A stretch of DNA of 64,000 nt from Prado023 sp963818445 (GCA_963818445.1 CAWFSG010000021.1:1-64000); one strand, 5' to 3'. Positions 36,002 through 46,023 are shown, counted from the first letter of the stretch. The notes: a model not told the origin generated them from the sequence alone. Made by a program: numbers and translations.

Positions 36002-36020
36002 AGGTGGCGAATCGCGAGAA

Positions 36021-36037
36021 TGCCGATGGCATCGGCA
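36021..36037. promoter_or_regulatory. Perfect inverted repeat upstream of the dehydrogenase gene
   Basis: TGCCGAT-GGC-ATCGGCA is a perfect 7-bp inverted repeat with a 3-bp spacer, about 210 bp before the start at 36245. It could be a regulator site or a hairpin; no regulator gene is adjacent. Confidence 0.35.
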
Positions 36038-36231
36038 GAATGGCTCGTCGCCCACGTGACGCAACGCATGCAGACGGTTACTCCCAGGCTCCTACCGCTG
36101 CCCCACCCGGACCAGGGGCAGGCCTCGTTCACCTCATCCCGATGGGGAGCAGCCGGTGAACCAGCCGGATCAGGTGCCGTTCCTCGATGGGTGGGCCCCG
36201 GGAGCCCCCGTCCGGATGCGACCCCGCGCGG

Positions 36232-36237
36232 TAGCCT
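36232..36237 (+). promoter_or_regulatory. -10 box of the leaderless dehydrogenase gene
   Basis: TAGCCT ends 7 nt before the ATG at 36245 and no Shine-Dalgarno is present. Confidence 0.55.
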
Positions 36238-36244
36238 GCATCGC

Positions 36245-37816
36245 ATGAGCGTCGATGCCAGCACCCCCCGCACCGGGTTCGACCGGGACCTCATCGAGGC
36301 CCTGCTGACGATCCCGGTGGTCCACCCGGGCGCCCCGCGGCACACCACGCTCGCGCCGTTCGACGGCCAGCCGTTGGCCGAGATCCCGTTCTCCACCGTG
36401 GAGGACGTGGACATGGCCTTCGACACCGCGCGCGCCGCCCAGCCCAGGTGGGCGGCCACGCCCGTCGTCGAGCGCAAGCGAGCGATCCTGCGGTTCCACG
36501 ACCTGCTCCTGTCGCACCGTGACGAGGGCCTGGACCTCATCCAGTGGGAGACCGGCAAGACCCGGATGGACGCCCTCAAGGAGCTCCTCGGGGTGTGCAC
36601 CGTCGCCCGGCACTACGCCCGCGATGCGCGCCGGCTGCTGGGTCCCGACCGCACGCTCGGCCTCTTCCCGCTGCTCACCAAGGTCTCGGTGGAGCACCAC
36701 CCGGTCGGGGTGGTCGGGAACATCGCGCCCTGGAACTACCCACTGTTCCTCGCAGCCGCCGATGCGATCCCCGCGCTGATGGCCGGGAACGCCGTCGTGC
36801 TCAAGCCGGACCACCAGACCTCGCTGACCGCGCTGTGGGCGGTCGACCTCATGCACCGTGCCGGCATCCCGCGCCGGGTCATGCAGGTCGTGCTCGGGCA
36901 CGGTCCCGAGCTGGGTCCGGAGATCACCGAGCGCGCTGACTACATGATGTTCACCGGGTCCAGCGCCGTGGGCGCGCAGATCGCCGGCCGGTGCGGGGAG
37001 CGGCTCATCGGCTGCTCGATGGAGCTGGGCGGCAAGAACCCCATGATCGTGCTCGACGATGCCGATCCCGGACGGTCCAGCGAGATCGCCGTCCGGGCGT
37101 GCTTCGACAACGCCGGGCAGCTGTGCGTCGGGATCGAGCGGATCTACGTCCTCGCCGGGGCGTACGACGCCTTCATGGACCGATTCCTCGCGCGGATCGG
37201 CGGGTTGCGCATGCACGCGTCGGTTGGCTGGGGGACGGACTTCGGCTCGCTGATCAGTGCCGAGCAGCTCGCGCGCACCTCCGCAGCCGTCGACGACGCG
37301 GTCGCCAAGGGCGCAACGGTCGTGACCGGAGGCCACCCGCTGCCCGAGATCGGCCCGTTCTACTACGCGCCGACGGTGCTGACCGGGGTCACCGAGGACA
37401 TGGTGTGCTTCGCGTCCGAGACGTTCGGGCCGGTCGTGGCGGTCCAGCGCGTGGACTCCGAGCAGGAGGCGATCAGCCTGGCCAACGACTCCGCCTACGG
37501 GCTCAACGCCTCGGTGCTCACTGAGGACGACGATCGCGGGGAGCGCATCGCCCGCCAGCTGCGCACCGGCTCGGTGAACGTCAACGAGGCCTACGAGGCG
37601 ACGTTCGGCTCCACCCGGGCGCCCATGGGCGGTCGTGGCCTGTCCGGGTTGGGCCGGCGCAACGGTGACCACGGCCTGACCCGCTTCACCGAGGAGCAGA
37701 CCATCGCGATCCAGCGCGGGATCGGCATGGGCACCCCGTTCGGGATGGAGCACGACGACTGGGGGGACATGATCATCCGTGGCTTCAAGGCACTGAAGGC
37801 GGTCGGCTTCAAGTAG
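36245..37816 (+). CDS. Succinate-semialdehyde dehydrogenase (GabD2-like aldehyde dehydrogenase)
   Basis: The 523-aa product is an NAD(P)-dependent aldehyde dehydrogenase. It has the active-site base Glu in MELGGKNPM, the nucleophile Cys in FDNAGQLCVGIERIY, and the cofactor region GNIAPWNYPLF and FTGSSAVGAQIA. The overall pattern resembles mycobacterial GabD2, giving succinate from succinic semialdehyde, but substrate is inferred. A C-terminal extension (WGDMIIRGFKALKAVGFK) is amphipathic. The ATG at 36245 is set by the -10 box. Confidence 0.9.
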   Translation: MSVDASTPRTGFDRDLIEALLTIPVVHPGAPRHTTLAPFDGQPLAEIPFSTVEDVDMAFDTARAAQPRWAATPVVERKRAILRFHDLLLSHRDEGLDLIQWETGKTRMDALKELLGVCTVARHYARDARRLLGPDRTLGLFPLLTKVSVEHHPVGVVGNIAPWNYPLFLAAADAIPALMAGNAVVLKPDHQTSLTALWAVDLMHRAGIPRRVMQVVLGHGPELGPEITERADYMMFTGSSAVGAQIAGRCGERLIGCSMELGGKNPMIVLDDADPGRSSEIAVRACFDNAGQLCVGIERIYVLAGAYDAFMDRFLARIGGLRMHASVGWGTDFGSLISAEQLARTSAAVDDAVAKGATVVTGGHPLPEIGPFYYAPTVLTGVTEDMVCFASETFGPVVAVQRVDSEQEAISLANDSAYGLNASVLTEDDDRGERIARQLRTGSVNVNEAYEATFGSTRAPMGGRGLSGLGRRNGDHGLTRFTEEQTIAIQRGIGMGTPFGMEHDDWGDMIIRGFKALKAVGFK

Positions 37817-37880
37817 CCCACGGCCCGCCCACCCCGTCCCCGGCGCCTCTGGGGCGGATTATCCGCAATGTGCTGGAATC

Positions 37881-37915
37881 TCCCGGACCTGCCGGAGACT
37901 CGGGCAGGTCCGGGA
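37881..37915 (+). terminator. Terminator hairpin after the dehydrogenase gene
   Basis: TCCCGGACCTGCC (37881-37893) and its exact complement (37903-37915) form a 13-bp perfect stem with a 9-nt loop, downstream of the dehydrogenase and upstream of the ChoD-like promoter. Confidence 0.7.
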
Positions 37916-37970
37916 GGATCCCTGTTGGGGCGGCGGTGCGCCCGGTGCGGCGGACCCGCCCGGACGGGGA

Positions 37971-37976
37971 TATCGT
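37971..37976 (+). promoter_or_regulatory. -10 box of the leaderless ChoD-like gene
   Basis: TATCGT ends 7 nt before the ATG at 37984, with no Shine-Dalgarno. Confidence 0.55.
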
Positions 37977-37983
37977 CGATCAC

Positions 37984-39825
37984 ATGGGCGACTTCGACAG
38001 CACCACGGGCAGCGGACCCGATACCCCCGCCACTGACTACGACGTCCTGGTGATCGGCTCAGGCTTCGGCGGCTCCGTGACCGCACTGCGCCTGACGGAG
38101 AAGGGCTACCGGGTCGGCGTGCTCGAGGCCGGGCGTCGCTTCGCCGACGAGGACTTCGCCAAGACCTCGTGGCGGGTCAAGGACTACCTGTGGGCACCGG
38201 AGCTGGGCTGCACCGGCATCCAGCGCATCCACCGGCTCAACGACGTCATCGTCCTGGCCGGCGCCGGTGTCGGCGGCGGCTCGCTGGTCTACGCGAACAC
38301 CCTGTACGTCCCCGGCGAGGGGTACTTCAAGGACCCGCACTGGGCGCACATCACCGACTGGTCCGACGAGCTGCTGCCGTTCTACGACCAGGCCCAACGG
38401 ATGCTCGGCGTGGTGACCAACCCGACCATGACCTCGGCCGACGTGGCGTTCAAGGCCGTCGCCGATGAGATGGGCGTCGGCGACACGTTCAAACTGACCC
38501 CGGTGGGCGTGTACTTCGGCGACGCGCCGGGTGCCACCTCCCCGGATCCCTACTTCGGTGGCGTCGGGCCGGAGCGCACCGGCTGCATCGAGTGCGGTGA
38601 GTGCATGACCGGCTGTCGGCACAACGCCAAGAACACCCTGGTGAAGAACTACCTGGGCCTGGCCGAGGGCGCCGGTGCGGTGGTCCACCCGCTGACGACC
38701 GTGACCGACGTGCGCCCCCTGCCGGATGGGCGGTGGGCTGTCGACACCCGGGCGACGGCATCGCTGGCCACCAAGGCAGTCGGCAAGGTGCGCGGCAAGG
38801 TGGCGACGCGCCAGGGCGGTGCCGACACCGGATCCGAGCAGACCCCGGACGGTCCTGTGCGCACGTTCACCGCCGAGCACGTGGTCTTCTCGGCTGGCAC
38901 GTGGGGGACCCAGAGCCTGCTGCACCGGCTGCGGGCCGATGGCGAGCTCCCCGGCCTGTCGCCCCGGTTGGGCGCATTGACCCGGACCAACTCCGAGTCA
39001 TTGGTCGGCGTCGTGAACGCCACACCTCCGGGCGAGGGCGACTTCACCCAGGGCGTGGCCATCACCTCGTCGTTCTTCCCCGACCCGACCACGCACATCG
39101 AGCCATGCCGCTACGGCAAGGGCTCGAACGCCATGCTGCTGCTCGGGACCGTCATGAGCGACGGGCAGGAGGGGACGCCGCGGTACAAGCAGTGGGCCAA
39201 GGTGGCGCTGCGGAACCCCAAGGACGTGCTGTCCTCGATGTGGGTCAAGGGCGCTTCGCAGCGCGACATCATCGCCCTGGTCATGCAGAACGTGAACAAC
39301 TCCGTGACTGTGTTCGGCGAGCGCACGCGGTCCGGGCGGTTCCGCCTGCGCAGCAAGCAGGGTGAGGGTGCGCCCAACCCGACGTGGATCCCGGTGGCCA
39401 ACGACGCGATGCGTCGCCTGGCCCGGATCGTCAAGGGCCGCCCCATGGGCAACTGGGGCGAGGTCATCGACGCCCCCATGACCGCGCACTTCATCGGGGG
39501 TGCCGTCATCGGCCTGACCCCCGACGAGGGTGTCATCGACCCGTACCACCGGGTGCACGGCTACAAGGGCCTGCACATCGTCGACGGCTCGACGATCACC
39601 GCGAACGTCGGGGTCAACCCGTCGCTGACCATCACCGCGATGGCCGAGCGTGCGATGTCGCTGTGGCCCAACGCCGGCGAGGAGGATCCCCGCCCGGAGC
39701 AGGGCCGCGGGTACGTGCGCGTCGCCGCGGTGCAGCCGAAGAACCCGGTGGTCCCCGACCATGCCCCCGGCGCCCTTCGCCTCCCGGTCGACCTCGGCAT
39801 ACCAGCGATCCGTTCGGAGCAGTAG
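37984..39825 (+). CDS. GMC-family flavin oxidoreductase (ChoD-like)
   Basis: The 613-aa product has an FAD-binding YDVLVIGSGFGGSVTALRL near the N-terminus, VLAGAGVGGGSLVYANT, a Cys-rich GCIECGECMTGCRHNAKNTL and the C-terminal GMC segment HIVDGSTITANVGVNPSLTITAMAER (two parts). It corresponds to mycobacterial ChoD, also found beside guaB3. ChoD was named cholesterol oxidase, but the native substrate of this subfamily is uncertain. There is no signal peptide, so it is cytoplasmic. The start is set by a -10 box. Confidence 0.88.
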   Translation: MGDFDSTTGSGPDTPATDYDVLVIGSGFGGSVTALRLTEKGYRVGVLEAGRRFADEDFAKTSWRVKDYLWAPELGCTGIQRIHRLNDVIVLAGAGVGGGSLVYANTLYVPGEGYFKDPHWAHITDWSDELLPFYDQAQRMLGVVTNPTMTSADVAFKAVADEMGVGDTFKLTPVGVYFGDAPGATSPDPYFGGVGPERTGCIECGECMTGCRHNAKNTLVKNYLGLAEGAGAVVHPLTTVTDVRPLPDGRWAVDTRATASLATKAVGKVRGKVATRQGGADTGSEQTPDGPVRTFTAEHVVFSAGTWGTQSLLHRLRADGELPGLSPRLGALTRTNSESLVGVVNATPPGEGDFTQGVAITSSFFPDPTTHIEPCRYGKGSNAMLLLGTVMSDGQEGTPRYKQWAKVALRNPKDVLSSMWVKGASQRDIIALVMQNVNNSVTVFGERTRSGRFRLRSKQGEGAPNPTWIPVANDAMRRLARIVKGRPMGNWGEVIDAPMTAHFIGGAVIGLTPDEGVIDPYHRVHGYKGLHIVDGSTITANVGVNPSLTITAMAERAMSLWPNAGEEDPRPEQGRGYVRVAAVQPKNPVVPDHAPGALRLPVDLGIPAIRSEQ

Positions 39826-39962
39826 GCCCGCCCCCCGCGCCCGCCCCTGATCCCTGAGTCGGTCCGGGGGCGTCCCACGCATGCGCGCCGCACTGCGATC
39901 GGTCCGCGGGCGTCGCGCTGCCCTCAGGCATGGGCGAGCAGCGCGACGAGGGCGCCGGCGGG

Positions 39963-40043
39963 ACCTCGGACCCCCGGATGCGCACCGGAGGTCGCCCGAC
40001 ACTCGCGGTACCTCGGACCCCCGGGTGCGCGCCGGAGGTCGCC
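39963..40043 (+). repeat. Two imperfect 34-bp direct repeats
   Basis: Copies at 39963-39996 and 40010-40043 differ at only two positions (32 of 34 identical) and are offset by 47 bp. They begin ACCTCGGACCCCCGG and end CCGGAGGTCGCC. They lie in the 522-bp gap between the ChoD-like gene and guaA, which shows no convincing gene. Confidence 0.7.
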
Positions 40044-40101
40044 GCACACGAGACCGCCCGTTACGGGGCCATCGTCGCGGGCGCGCGCGGTGGCGCACCT
40101 C

Positions 40102-40145
40102 GAACCGCCCGTCTGGCCCTGCTGGGGGCAGCCTTCGGGCGGTTC
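40102..40145 (+). terminator. Hairpin in the gap upstream of guaA
   Basis: GAACCGCCCG (40102-40111) and CGGGCGGTTC (40136-40145) form a perfect 10-bp stem enclosing a smaller CTGC/GCAG hairpin. A second complement of the same sequence, CAGACGGGCGGTTTC near 40185, would allow an alternative pairing. It may be a terminator or part of a leader that switches structure. Confidence 0.45.
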
Positions 40146-40334
40146 TGTGTGCTCAGCAGGTGGGACGACGCGCAGTGCCCCCTCAGACGGGCGGTTTCAT
40201 GTGCGTGCGTCCGGTCGTGGTGGGCCGGTCCGCACAGCATCCCCGGCGGGAGGGCCCGATGGTCACCGTCCGAATACCTGCGGGTCGTCCGTGGCTGCGA
40301 GCCCTGACCCGCGGCCGCGTCGGTCGTGGCCGCG

Positions 40335-40340
40335 TACGCT
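40335..40340 (+). promoter_or_regulatory. -10 box of the leaderless guaA
   Basis: TACGCT ends 7 nt before the GTG at 40348. If used, the structured region upstream would not be part of the guaA mRNA. Confidence 0.55.
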
Positions 40341-40347
40341 TCCCTCC

Positions 40348-41914
<1,567 letters not shown>

Positions 41915-41962
41915 CGCCCCACCCTTCGCGCGATTCGATCCACGTCTCGGACCCCGAAGTGC

Positions 41963-42013
41963 GACTTGCTCCAACTCCGAGGCGTTGGATCGGCCTCGGA
42001 GTTGGAGCAAGTC
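41963..42013. terminator. Perfect 21-bp palindrome at a convergent junction
   Basis: Arms 41963-41983 and 41993-42013 are exact complements around a 9-nt loop; further pairing (ACCCCGA with TCGGGGG) continues outside. It separates convergent guaA and the small membrane protein gene, so it is a likely bidirectional terminator. Confidence 0.75.
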
Positions 42014-42027
42014 CTCGGGGGTGGGGG

Positions 42028-42282
42028 TCAGGCGAACGGGTCCGTGGGCCAGGAGTCCTTCGACTCAGTGGCGGCCAGGGCCTCGGCGTCGCGCTGCTGG
42101 CGCTTGGACGCGGCCAGCGAGGCGGCCACCCCGCCGGCGCCCAGGGCGATCAGGACGGTGGGGGCGATCCAGCGCCCATCGATCTGCCAGCCGGTCGCCG
42201 CACTGACTGCGAACAGCACGCCCAGGACGGTGAACAGCAGGCCAGCGGCCAGGGAGAAGTAGTCGGTCTCATGCTGCCTCAC
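42028..42282 (-). CDS. Small two-helix membrane protein
   Basis: The 84-aa product has two hydrophobic segments (LAAGLLFTVLGVLFAVSAATG and WIAPTVLIALGAGGVAASLA) and a charged C-terminal tail (KRQQRDAEALAATESKDSW). The GTG at 42282 overlaps the end of the PspC gene by 14 bp and follows GGAGG, so it is translationally coupled to that gene. No family recognised, but small membrane partners are common in PspC operons. Confidence 0.75.
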   Translation of the reverse strand: MRQHETDYFSLAAGLLFTVLGVLFAVSAATGWQIDGRWIAPTVLIALGAGGVAASLAASKRQQRDAEALAATESKDSWPTDPFA

Positions 42283-43552
42283 GGCGCACCTCCAGGTTTC
42301 CGGCGCCGATCGCGGCGTCGATGGTGACGATGTAGGCCGGCTGGCCCTCGGCCAGTGGCGTGACGGTGGTGTCGACGTCGAGGTCGTCACCTTCGGTCGG
42401 GGTGGATCCGGGGAGATCGATCTGTCCGATGTCCACCGTCCCGGTCAGGTCCAGCTGCATGTCGGCGGGGACCAGGATGATCAGCTCGCCGACTCCCACG
42501 CCGGCGTCGATCTCGACGCGCTGCTTGGGCTTGCCCGGCTCCGAGTCACCGATGGCGGTGAGCCCGGTGAGGTCGAGCACGGCGGTGCCGGCGGAGAGCT
42601 GGAACTCCAGCGGTGACTTGGCGGCGTCCGTGGGCGTGACCTCCCAGGTGCGGTCACCGATGGTCAGCCCGCCCCACTGGCCGTCGCCGTTCGTGGTGGC
42701 GGTCCAGCGGTCCCAGTTCGGGTTCGACGCGACGAAGTTGCTCGCGGTGACCGTGGCGAAGGTGATGAACGCCAGCGGGATCGCCAGCCAGAGCAGCCAG
42801 CGGGCACGGCCGTACTTCGTCCCGACCAGCAGACCGACGCCCAGGATCGCCAGGCAGATGCCCAGGATCACGCCCCAGATGCCCACGCTCGCGGGGACCA
42901 GGAACCCGATCAGGGCCAGGACCCCGGCGGCCAGGATCGCCGCGGAGAGGACCAGCCAGCCGAGGTAGGAGCGCTCCCGGGGGGCCGGGGGGATGTACTC
43001 GGCGCGGGAGTCGGCGTAGCCGGGGTTGCCCCCTGCGGCGTAGCCGACCTGGTCGTCGCCCGTGGCCGTAGTGGGACCCATCGGCTCGTCGGGGATCGCG
43101 ATCCAGGCGATCAGGTAGCCGACGAGGAAGGCGCCGCCGGTGGCCAACGTCAGGACGACGGTGAGGATGCGCAGCAGGGTGGGGTCGGTGTTCCAGTAGC
43201 GGGCCAGGCCCCCGCACACGCCGCCGATGACCCGCTGGCTGCGGCTGCGGGTGAGGCGACGGGCGGGGCCTGCAGGCGGGTACGCCGCGGGCGGTCCGTA
43301 GCCTGCCGTCGCCTCGTAGCTCCCTGGTGCCTGGTAGGCGCCGGGGGGCGGGTAGGCACCCGCCTGCTGGTAGGAGCCCTGCTGGTAGGAGCCCTGGGGG
43401 TAGCCAGCCGGGGGCGGGTAGGACCCGGGCGGAGGGTAGGCCGCGGCCGGGGGGACCGGGCTCACGGTCGGTTGCTCGCCGAGCACCGTGGTGGGCTGCT
43501 CGTCGGGCTGGTCGTCGGGGACGGGGGGCGGGGTGTTGCCTGTTTCGTTCAT
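42269..43552 (-). CDS. PspC-domain membrane protein with LiaF-like C-terminus
   Basis: The 427-aa product has a low-complexity N-terminus of PPGSYPPP/AYPPPG-type repeats (to residue ~95), a PspC domain (SQRVIGGVCGGLARYWNTDPTLLRIL and AWIAIPDEP), three further hydrophobic segments and a C-terminal beta-rich region with alternating Asp/Val/Ile strands similar to LiaF/cell-wall stress proteins. It probably senses or modulates envelope stress. It is divergent from a PspC-fused histidine kinase, so the two PspC proteins and the regulator form one module. Confidence 0.87.
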   Translation of the reverse strand: MNETGNTPPPVPDDQPDEQPTTVLGEQPTVSPVPPAAAYPPPGSYPPPAGYPQGSYQQGSYQQAGAYPPPGAYQAPGSYEATAGYGPPAAYPPAGPARRLTRSRSQRVIGGVCGGLARYWNTDPTLLRILTVVLTLATGGAFLVGYLIAWIAIPDEPMGPTTATGDDQVGYAAGGNPGYADSRAEYIPPAPRERSYLGWLVLSAAILAAGVLALIGFLVPASVGIWGVILGICLAILGVGLLVGTKYGRARWLLWLAIPLAFITFATVTASNFVASNPNWDRWTATTNGDGQWGGLTIGDRTWEVTPTDAAKSPLEFQLSAGTAVLDLTGLTAIGDSEPGKPKQRVEIDAGVGVGELIILVPADMQLDLTGTVDIGQIDLPGSTPTEGDDLDVDTTVTPLAEGQPAYIVTIDAAIGAGNLEVRREAA

Positions 43553-43607
43553 GGCTCCAGCATCTGCCCGCGCAACCCCGGCCGGTAGCCGGTTTCCCCC
43601 TGATCCG

Positions 43608-43652
43608 ACCCTGAACGGACCCTGAGACGGCTCTCAGGGTGCGTCCCTGAGG
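43608..43652. promoter_or_regulatory. Candidate response-regulator operator between the PspC genes
   Basis: ACCCTGAGA-CGGC-TCTCAGGGT (43619-43640) is a perfect 9-bp inverted repeat with a 4-bp spacer. Additional half-sites ACCCTGA at 43608 (11 bp from the next) and TCCCTGA at 43644 flank it. The position in the divergent gap and the symmetry fit a LuxR-type dimer binding site for the regulator at 44902. Confidence 0.6.
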
Positions 43653-43673
43653 ACAGCCCGTGGGTGTGCGGGC

Positions 43674-43679
43674 GATCAT
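43674..43679 (+). promoter_or_regulatory. -10-like box of the PspC-kinase gene
   Basis: GATCAT lies 6 nt before the ATG at 43686, again leaderless spacing; its first base deviates from the consensus. Confidence 0.35.
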
Positions 43680-43685
43680 GGGCTC

Positions 43686-44909
43686 ATGACCCAGTCCGTG
43701 GAGACCCGCCGCGTCGTTCGCAGCGTGTCCGACCGCTGGATCGGAGGTGTGGCCGGCGGGCTCGCGGAGCACTTCTCCGCCCCCGCGTGGATCTTCCGGT
43801 TGGCCTTCGTCCTGACCGCCCTGGTCGGCGTGGGAGTCGTGGCGTACGCGTTGATGTGGGTGTTCCTACCGCTGGGCTCCGAGCAGTCCGAGCCGCCGGC
43901 GGGAGCGGCCGGTCCGACCAGCGGATGGGACCTCACCGGCGTGCTCGGGATCCTCGCCCTCGGGCTGGGCGTCCTGCTGGGGCTGGCCGCGCTGGGCGTG
44001 CCCATCCGGGTGTCCCTGTGGGGTCCGGTGCTGATCGTGGGGGCCGGAGTGGCCCTGCTGTGGCGGCAGAGTGACGACCTGCAGCGCGCCACGATCCGCA
44101 GCCACGCCGAGTCCGGCGTGCAGGCCACCGCCGCGCTCTCGGACCGCCAGGGCTGGATCCGGGTCCTCGTCGGGCTCGGGCTGGTCCTGCTGGGACTGGT
44201 GGCGGTCATCGGCCCGCAACTCGACCTGGCCACGACCGGGCAGTCGATCGGCGCTGCCGGGGCCGTCCTGGCGGGGCTCGTCCTGATCGCCCTGCCGTGG
44301 ATCTCGACCTGGATCAAGGGCCTGGAGGCCGAGCGGTACGCGGCGGTTCGCGCCGAGGAGCGTGCCGCGATGGCGGCCCGCGTCCACGACTCCGTGCTCC
44401 AGACGCTGACCCTGATCCAGCGCCGCGCCGACGACCCGGCAGAGGTGACGCGCCTGGCCCGCGCCGAGGAACGCGCCCTGCGCTCGTGGCTGTACGCGCC
44501 TGTGGGGGCATCCGGCACGCTGGGTGCTGCCCTGGCCGAGGTGGTGGCCACCACCGAGGCCGACTACGACGCGCGGATCGACCTCGTGACCGTGGGCGAC
44601 GCTGTGGTGGATGATCGGCTCGCAGCCCTCGTCGCAGCCACCCGCGAGGCTGTCGTGAACGCCGCCAAGCACGCCGGCGCCCCAGCGACCGTGTACGCCG
44701 AGGTGGATGAGGACCAGGTGGAGGTCAACGTGCGTGATCGAGGACGCGGGTTCCAGCCCGATGCCGTGGATCCGGACCGCCACGGCGTGCGCCAGTCGAT
44801 CGTGGCCCGGATGGCCGCCGTCGGGGGCTCGGCCACCGTGCGCAGCGCCCCGGGTGAGGGCACTGAGGTGCGCCTCGTACTCCCGATCAGGAGTGCCGCA
44901 CGTGCCTGA
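43686..44909 (+). CDS. PspC-domain sensor histidine kinase
   Basis: The 407-aa product starts with a PspC domain (SDRWIGGVAGGLAEHFSAPAWIF and MWVFLPLG), then four more hydrophobic segments, a HisKA_3 dimerisation helix with phospho-acceptor His in RVHDSVLQTLTLIQ and a HATPase domain (REAVVNAAKHAGAP; VRDRGRGF; GVRQSIVARMAAVGGSA). It should phosphorylate the regulator encoded next, whose start overlaps its end. PspC-kinase fusions beside a PspC membrane protein are a recurring actinobacterial envelope-stress arrangement. Confidence 0.9.
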   Translation: MTQSVETRRVVRSVSDRWIGGVAGGLAEHFSAPAWIFRLAFVLTALVGVGVVAYALMWVFLPLGSEQSEPPAGAAGPTSGWDLTGVLGILALGLGVLLGLAALGVPIRVSLWGPVLIVGAGVALLWRQSDDLQRATIRSHAESGVQATAALSDRQGWIRVLVGLGLVLLGLVAVIGPQLDLATTGQSIGAAGAVLAGLVLIALPWISTWIKGLEAERYAAVRAEERAAMAARVHDSVLQTLTLIQRRADDPAEVTRLARAEERALRSWLYAPVGASGTLGAALAEVVATTEADYDARIDLVTVGDAVVDDRLAALVAATREAVVNAAKHAGAPATVYAEVDEDQVEVNVRDRGRGFQPDAVDPDRHGVRQSIVARMAAVGGSATVRSAPGEGTEVRLVLPIRSAARA

Positions 44910-45582
44910 GAGCCCGGGCGGGCAGCCCGCGACCGCAGCGCCCTCGACCCCCCTGCCCCGCGTCGTCCTCGTCGATGACCACGGGTTGTTCCGTGCCGGC
45001 GTCGCCCATGAGCTGGATGGGAGCGTGGACCTGGTGGGTGAGGCCGGTGACGTGGAGAAGGCCATCATCGTGATCCGCGCCACCCGCCCGGACGTGGTGC
45101 TGCTCGACGTCCACCTGCCGGGGGGTGGCGGACGCGCGATCCTGGACGCCTGCGTCCCGGAGCTGCCGGCGACCCGGTTCCTCGCCCTGAGCGTCAGTGA
45201 TGCCGCCGATGACGTGATCGGGGTGGTCCGGGGTGGCGCACGGGGCTACGTCACCAAGGGTGTCACCGCCGAGGAGCTGCTCGATGCGATCCACCGGGTG
45301 GCCGCCGGCGAGGCGGTGTTCTCGCCGAGGCTTGCGGGCTTCGTGCTCGACGCGTTCTCAGGCAACGCAGCCCCCGCCTCCGACGAGCTCGACCAGCTGT
45401 CCCCGCGCGAGCGCGAGGTGATGCGCTTCATCGCCCGGGGCTACACCTACCGTGAGGTCGCCAAGGAGCTGGTGCTCTCGGTCAAGACCGTCGAGACCCA
45501 CGTGTCGGCGGTCCTGCGCAAGCTCCAGCTGTCCAACCGCCACGAGCTGGCTCGTTGGGCCCAGGCCCGCGGCGTGGTCTGA
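44902..45582 (+). CDS. NarL/LuxR-family response regulator of the PspC module
   Basis: The 226-aa product has a receiver domain (VVLVDDHGLFRAGV; phospho-acceptor Asp in DVVLLDVHLPGGGG; Lys in GYVTKGVTAEE) and a LuxR DNA-binding domain (LSPREREVMRFIARGYTYREVAKEL; LSVKTVETHVSAVLRKLQ). A GTG at 44902 follows AGGAG; an in-frame GTG at 44893 is the alternative. It overlaps the kinase by 8 bp. It is the likely ligand of the ACCCTGAGA palindrome upstream. Confidence 0.92.
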   Translation: MPESPGGQPATAAPSTPLPRVVLVDDHGLFRAGVAHELDGSVDLVGEAGDVEKAIIVIRATRPDVVLLDVHLPGGGGRAILDACVPELPATRFLALSVSDAADDVIGVVRGGARGYVTKGVTAEELLDAIHRVAAGEAVFSPRLAGFVLDAFSGNAAPASDELDQLSPREREVMRFIARGYTYREVAKELVLSVKTVETHVSAVLRKLQLSNRHELARWAQARGVV

Positions 45583-45598
45583 GGCACCGCGGGAGCGG

Positions 45599-45639
45599 TG
45601 TGAACGGAATCGACCATCTGATCGTCGATTTCGTTCACA
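45599..45639. terminator. Palindrome at a convergent junction after the PspC module
   Basis: Arms 45600-45614 and 45624-45638 pair over 15 bp with one mismatch around a 9-nt loop, extended by one pair at 45599/45639. It lies between convergent genes and resembles the palindromes at 7469 and 41963 in architecture. Confidence 0.65.
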
Positions 45640-45659
45640 TGGCTGCGAACAGGTGGGGC

Positions 45660-46010
45660 TCAGACGAAGACGGCGATGATGATGTTGACGATGGTCAGGC
45701 CGCCGATGGCGCCCCACACGCCGACCGGCACGGACTCCTTCTTGCGGTTGACCCACGCCAGGACCGTGATCACCAGCAGGATCAGCAGCTTGATGCCGAC
45801 CTTCATGTGGTTGACGTCCTCGTCATCTGCAAGGACGGTCTCGGCCAGGCCGACCATCGCCAGGCCGGTGGCCAGCTGGGTGAACGCTCCGTCGAGCATG
45901 GCACGGTTGACGACCTTGGTGGGCGACGACAGCTGGACCAGCCAGCCTCCCAGCAGGGCGGCGAGGCCGATGAAGTGCAGGACGACGAGGGACTCGAAGA
46001 CGAAGGACAT
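45660..46010 (-). CDS. Conserved membrane protein of unknown function
   Basis: The 116-aa product has four probable membrane helices (LVVLHFIGLAALLGGWLVQL; AFTQLATGLAMVGLAETVL; KLLILLVITVLAWV; GAIGGLTIVNIIIAVFV). A short loop with ADDEDVNHMK separates helices 2 and 3. A -10 box TACCCT stands 7 nt before the ATG, so the gene is probably leaderless. I cannot name a family. Confidence 0.8.
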   Translation of the reverse strand: MSFVFESLVVLHFIGLAALLGGWLVQLSSPTKVVNRAMLDGAFTQLATGLAMVGLAETVLADDEDVNHMKVGIKLLILLVITVLAWVNRKKESVPVGVWGAIGGLTIVNIIIAVFV

Positions 46011-46017
46011 GTCCCCA

Positions 46018-46023
46018 AGGGTA
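46018..46023 (-). promoter_or_regulatory. -10 box of the leaderless membrane protein gene
   Basis: On the minus strand TACCCT ends 7 nt before the ATG at 46010. Confidence 0.55.

Noticed and set aside
35905..36244. Chromosomal replication origin
   Set aside because: DnaA-box-like sites are present, but there are only four, no AT-rich unwinding region is visible, and dnaA, dnaN, rpmH and related origin genes are absent.
37984..39825. Cholesterol oxidase as a firm functional call
   Set aside because: Similarity is to ChoD-type GMC oxidoreductases, whose activity on cholesterol is doubtful; no steroid-degradation genes are nearby and there is no secretion signal.
43360..43545. Tandem DNA repeat or mobile element
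   Set aside because: The repeated TAGG/GGGG words encode the Pro/Tyr/Gly-rich N-terminus of the PspC protein and are coding low complexity.
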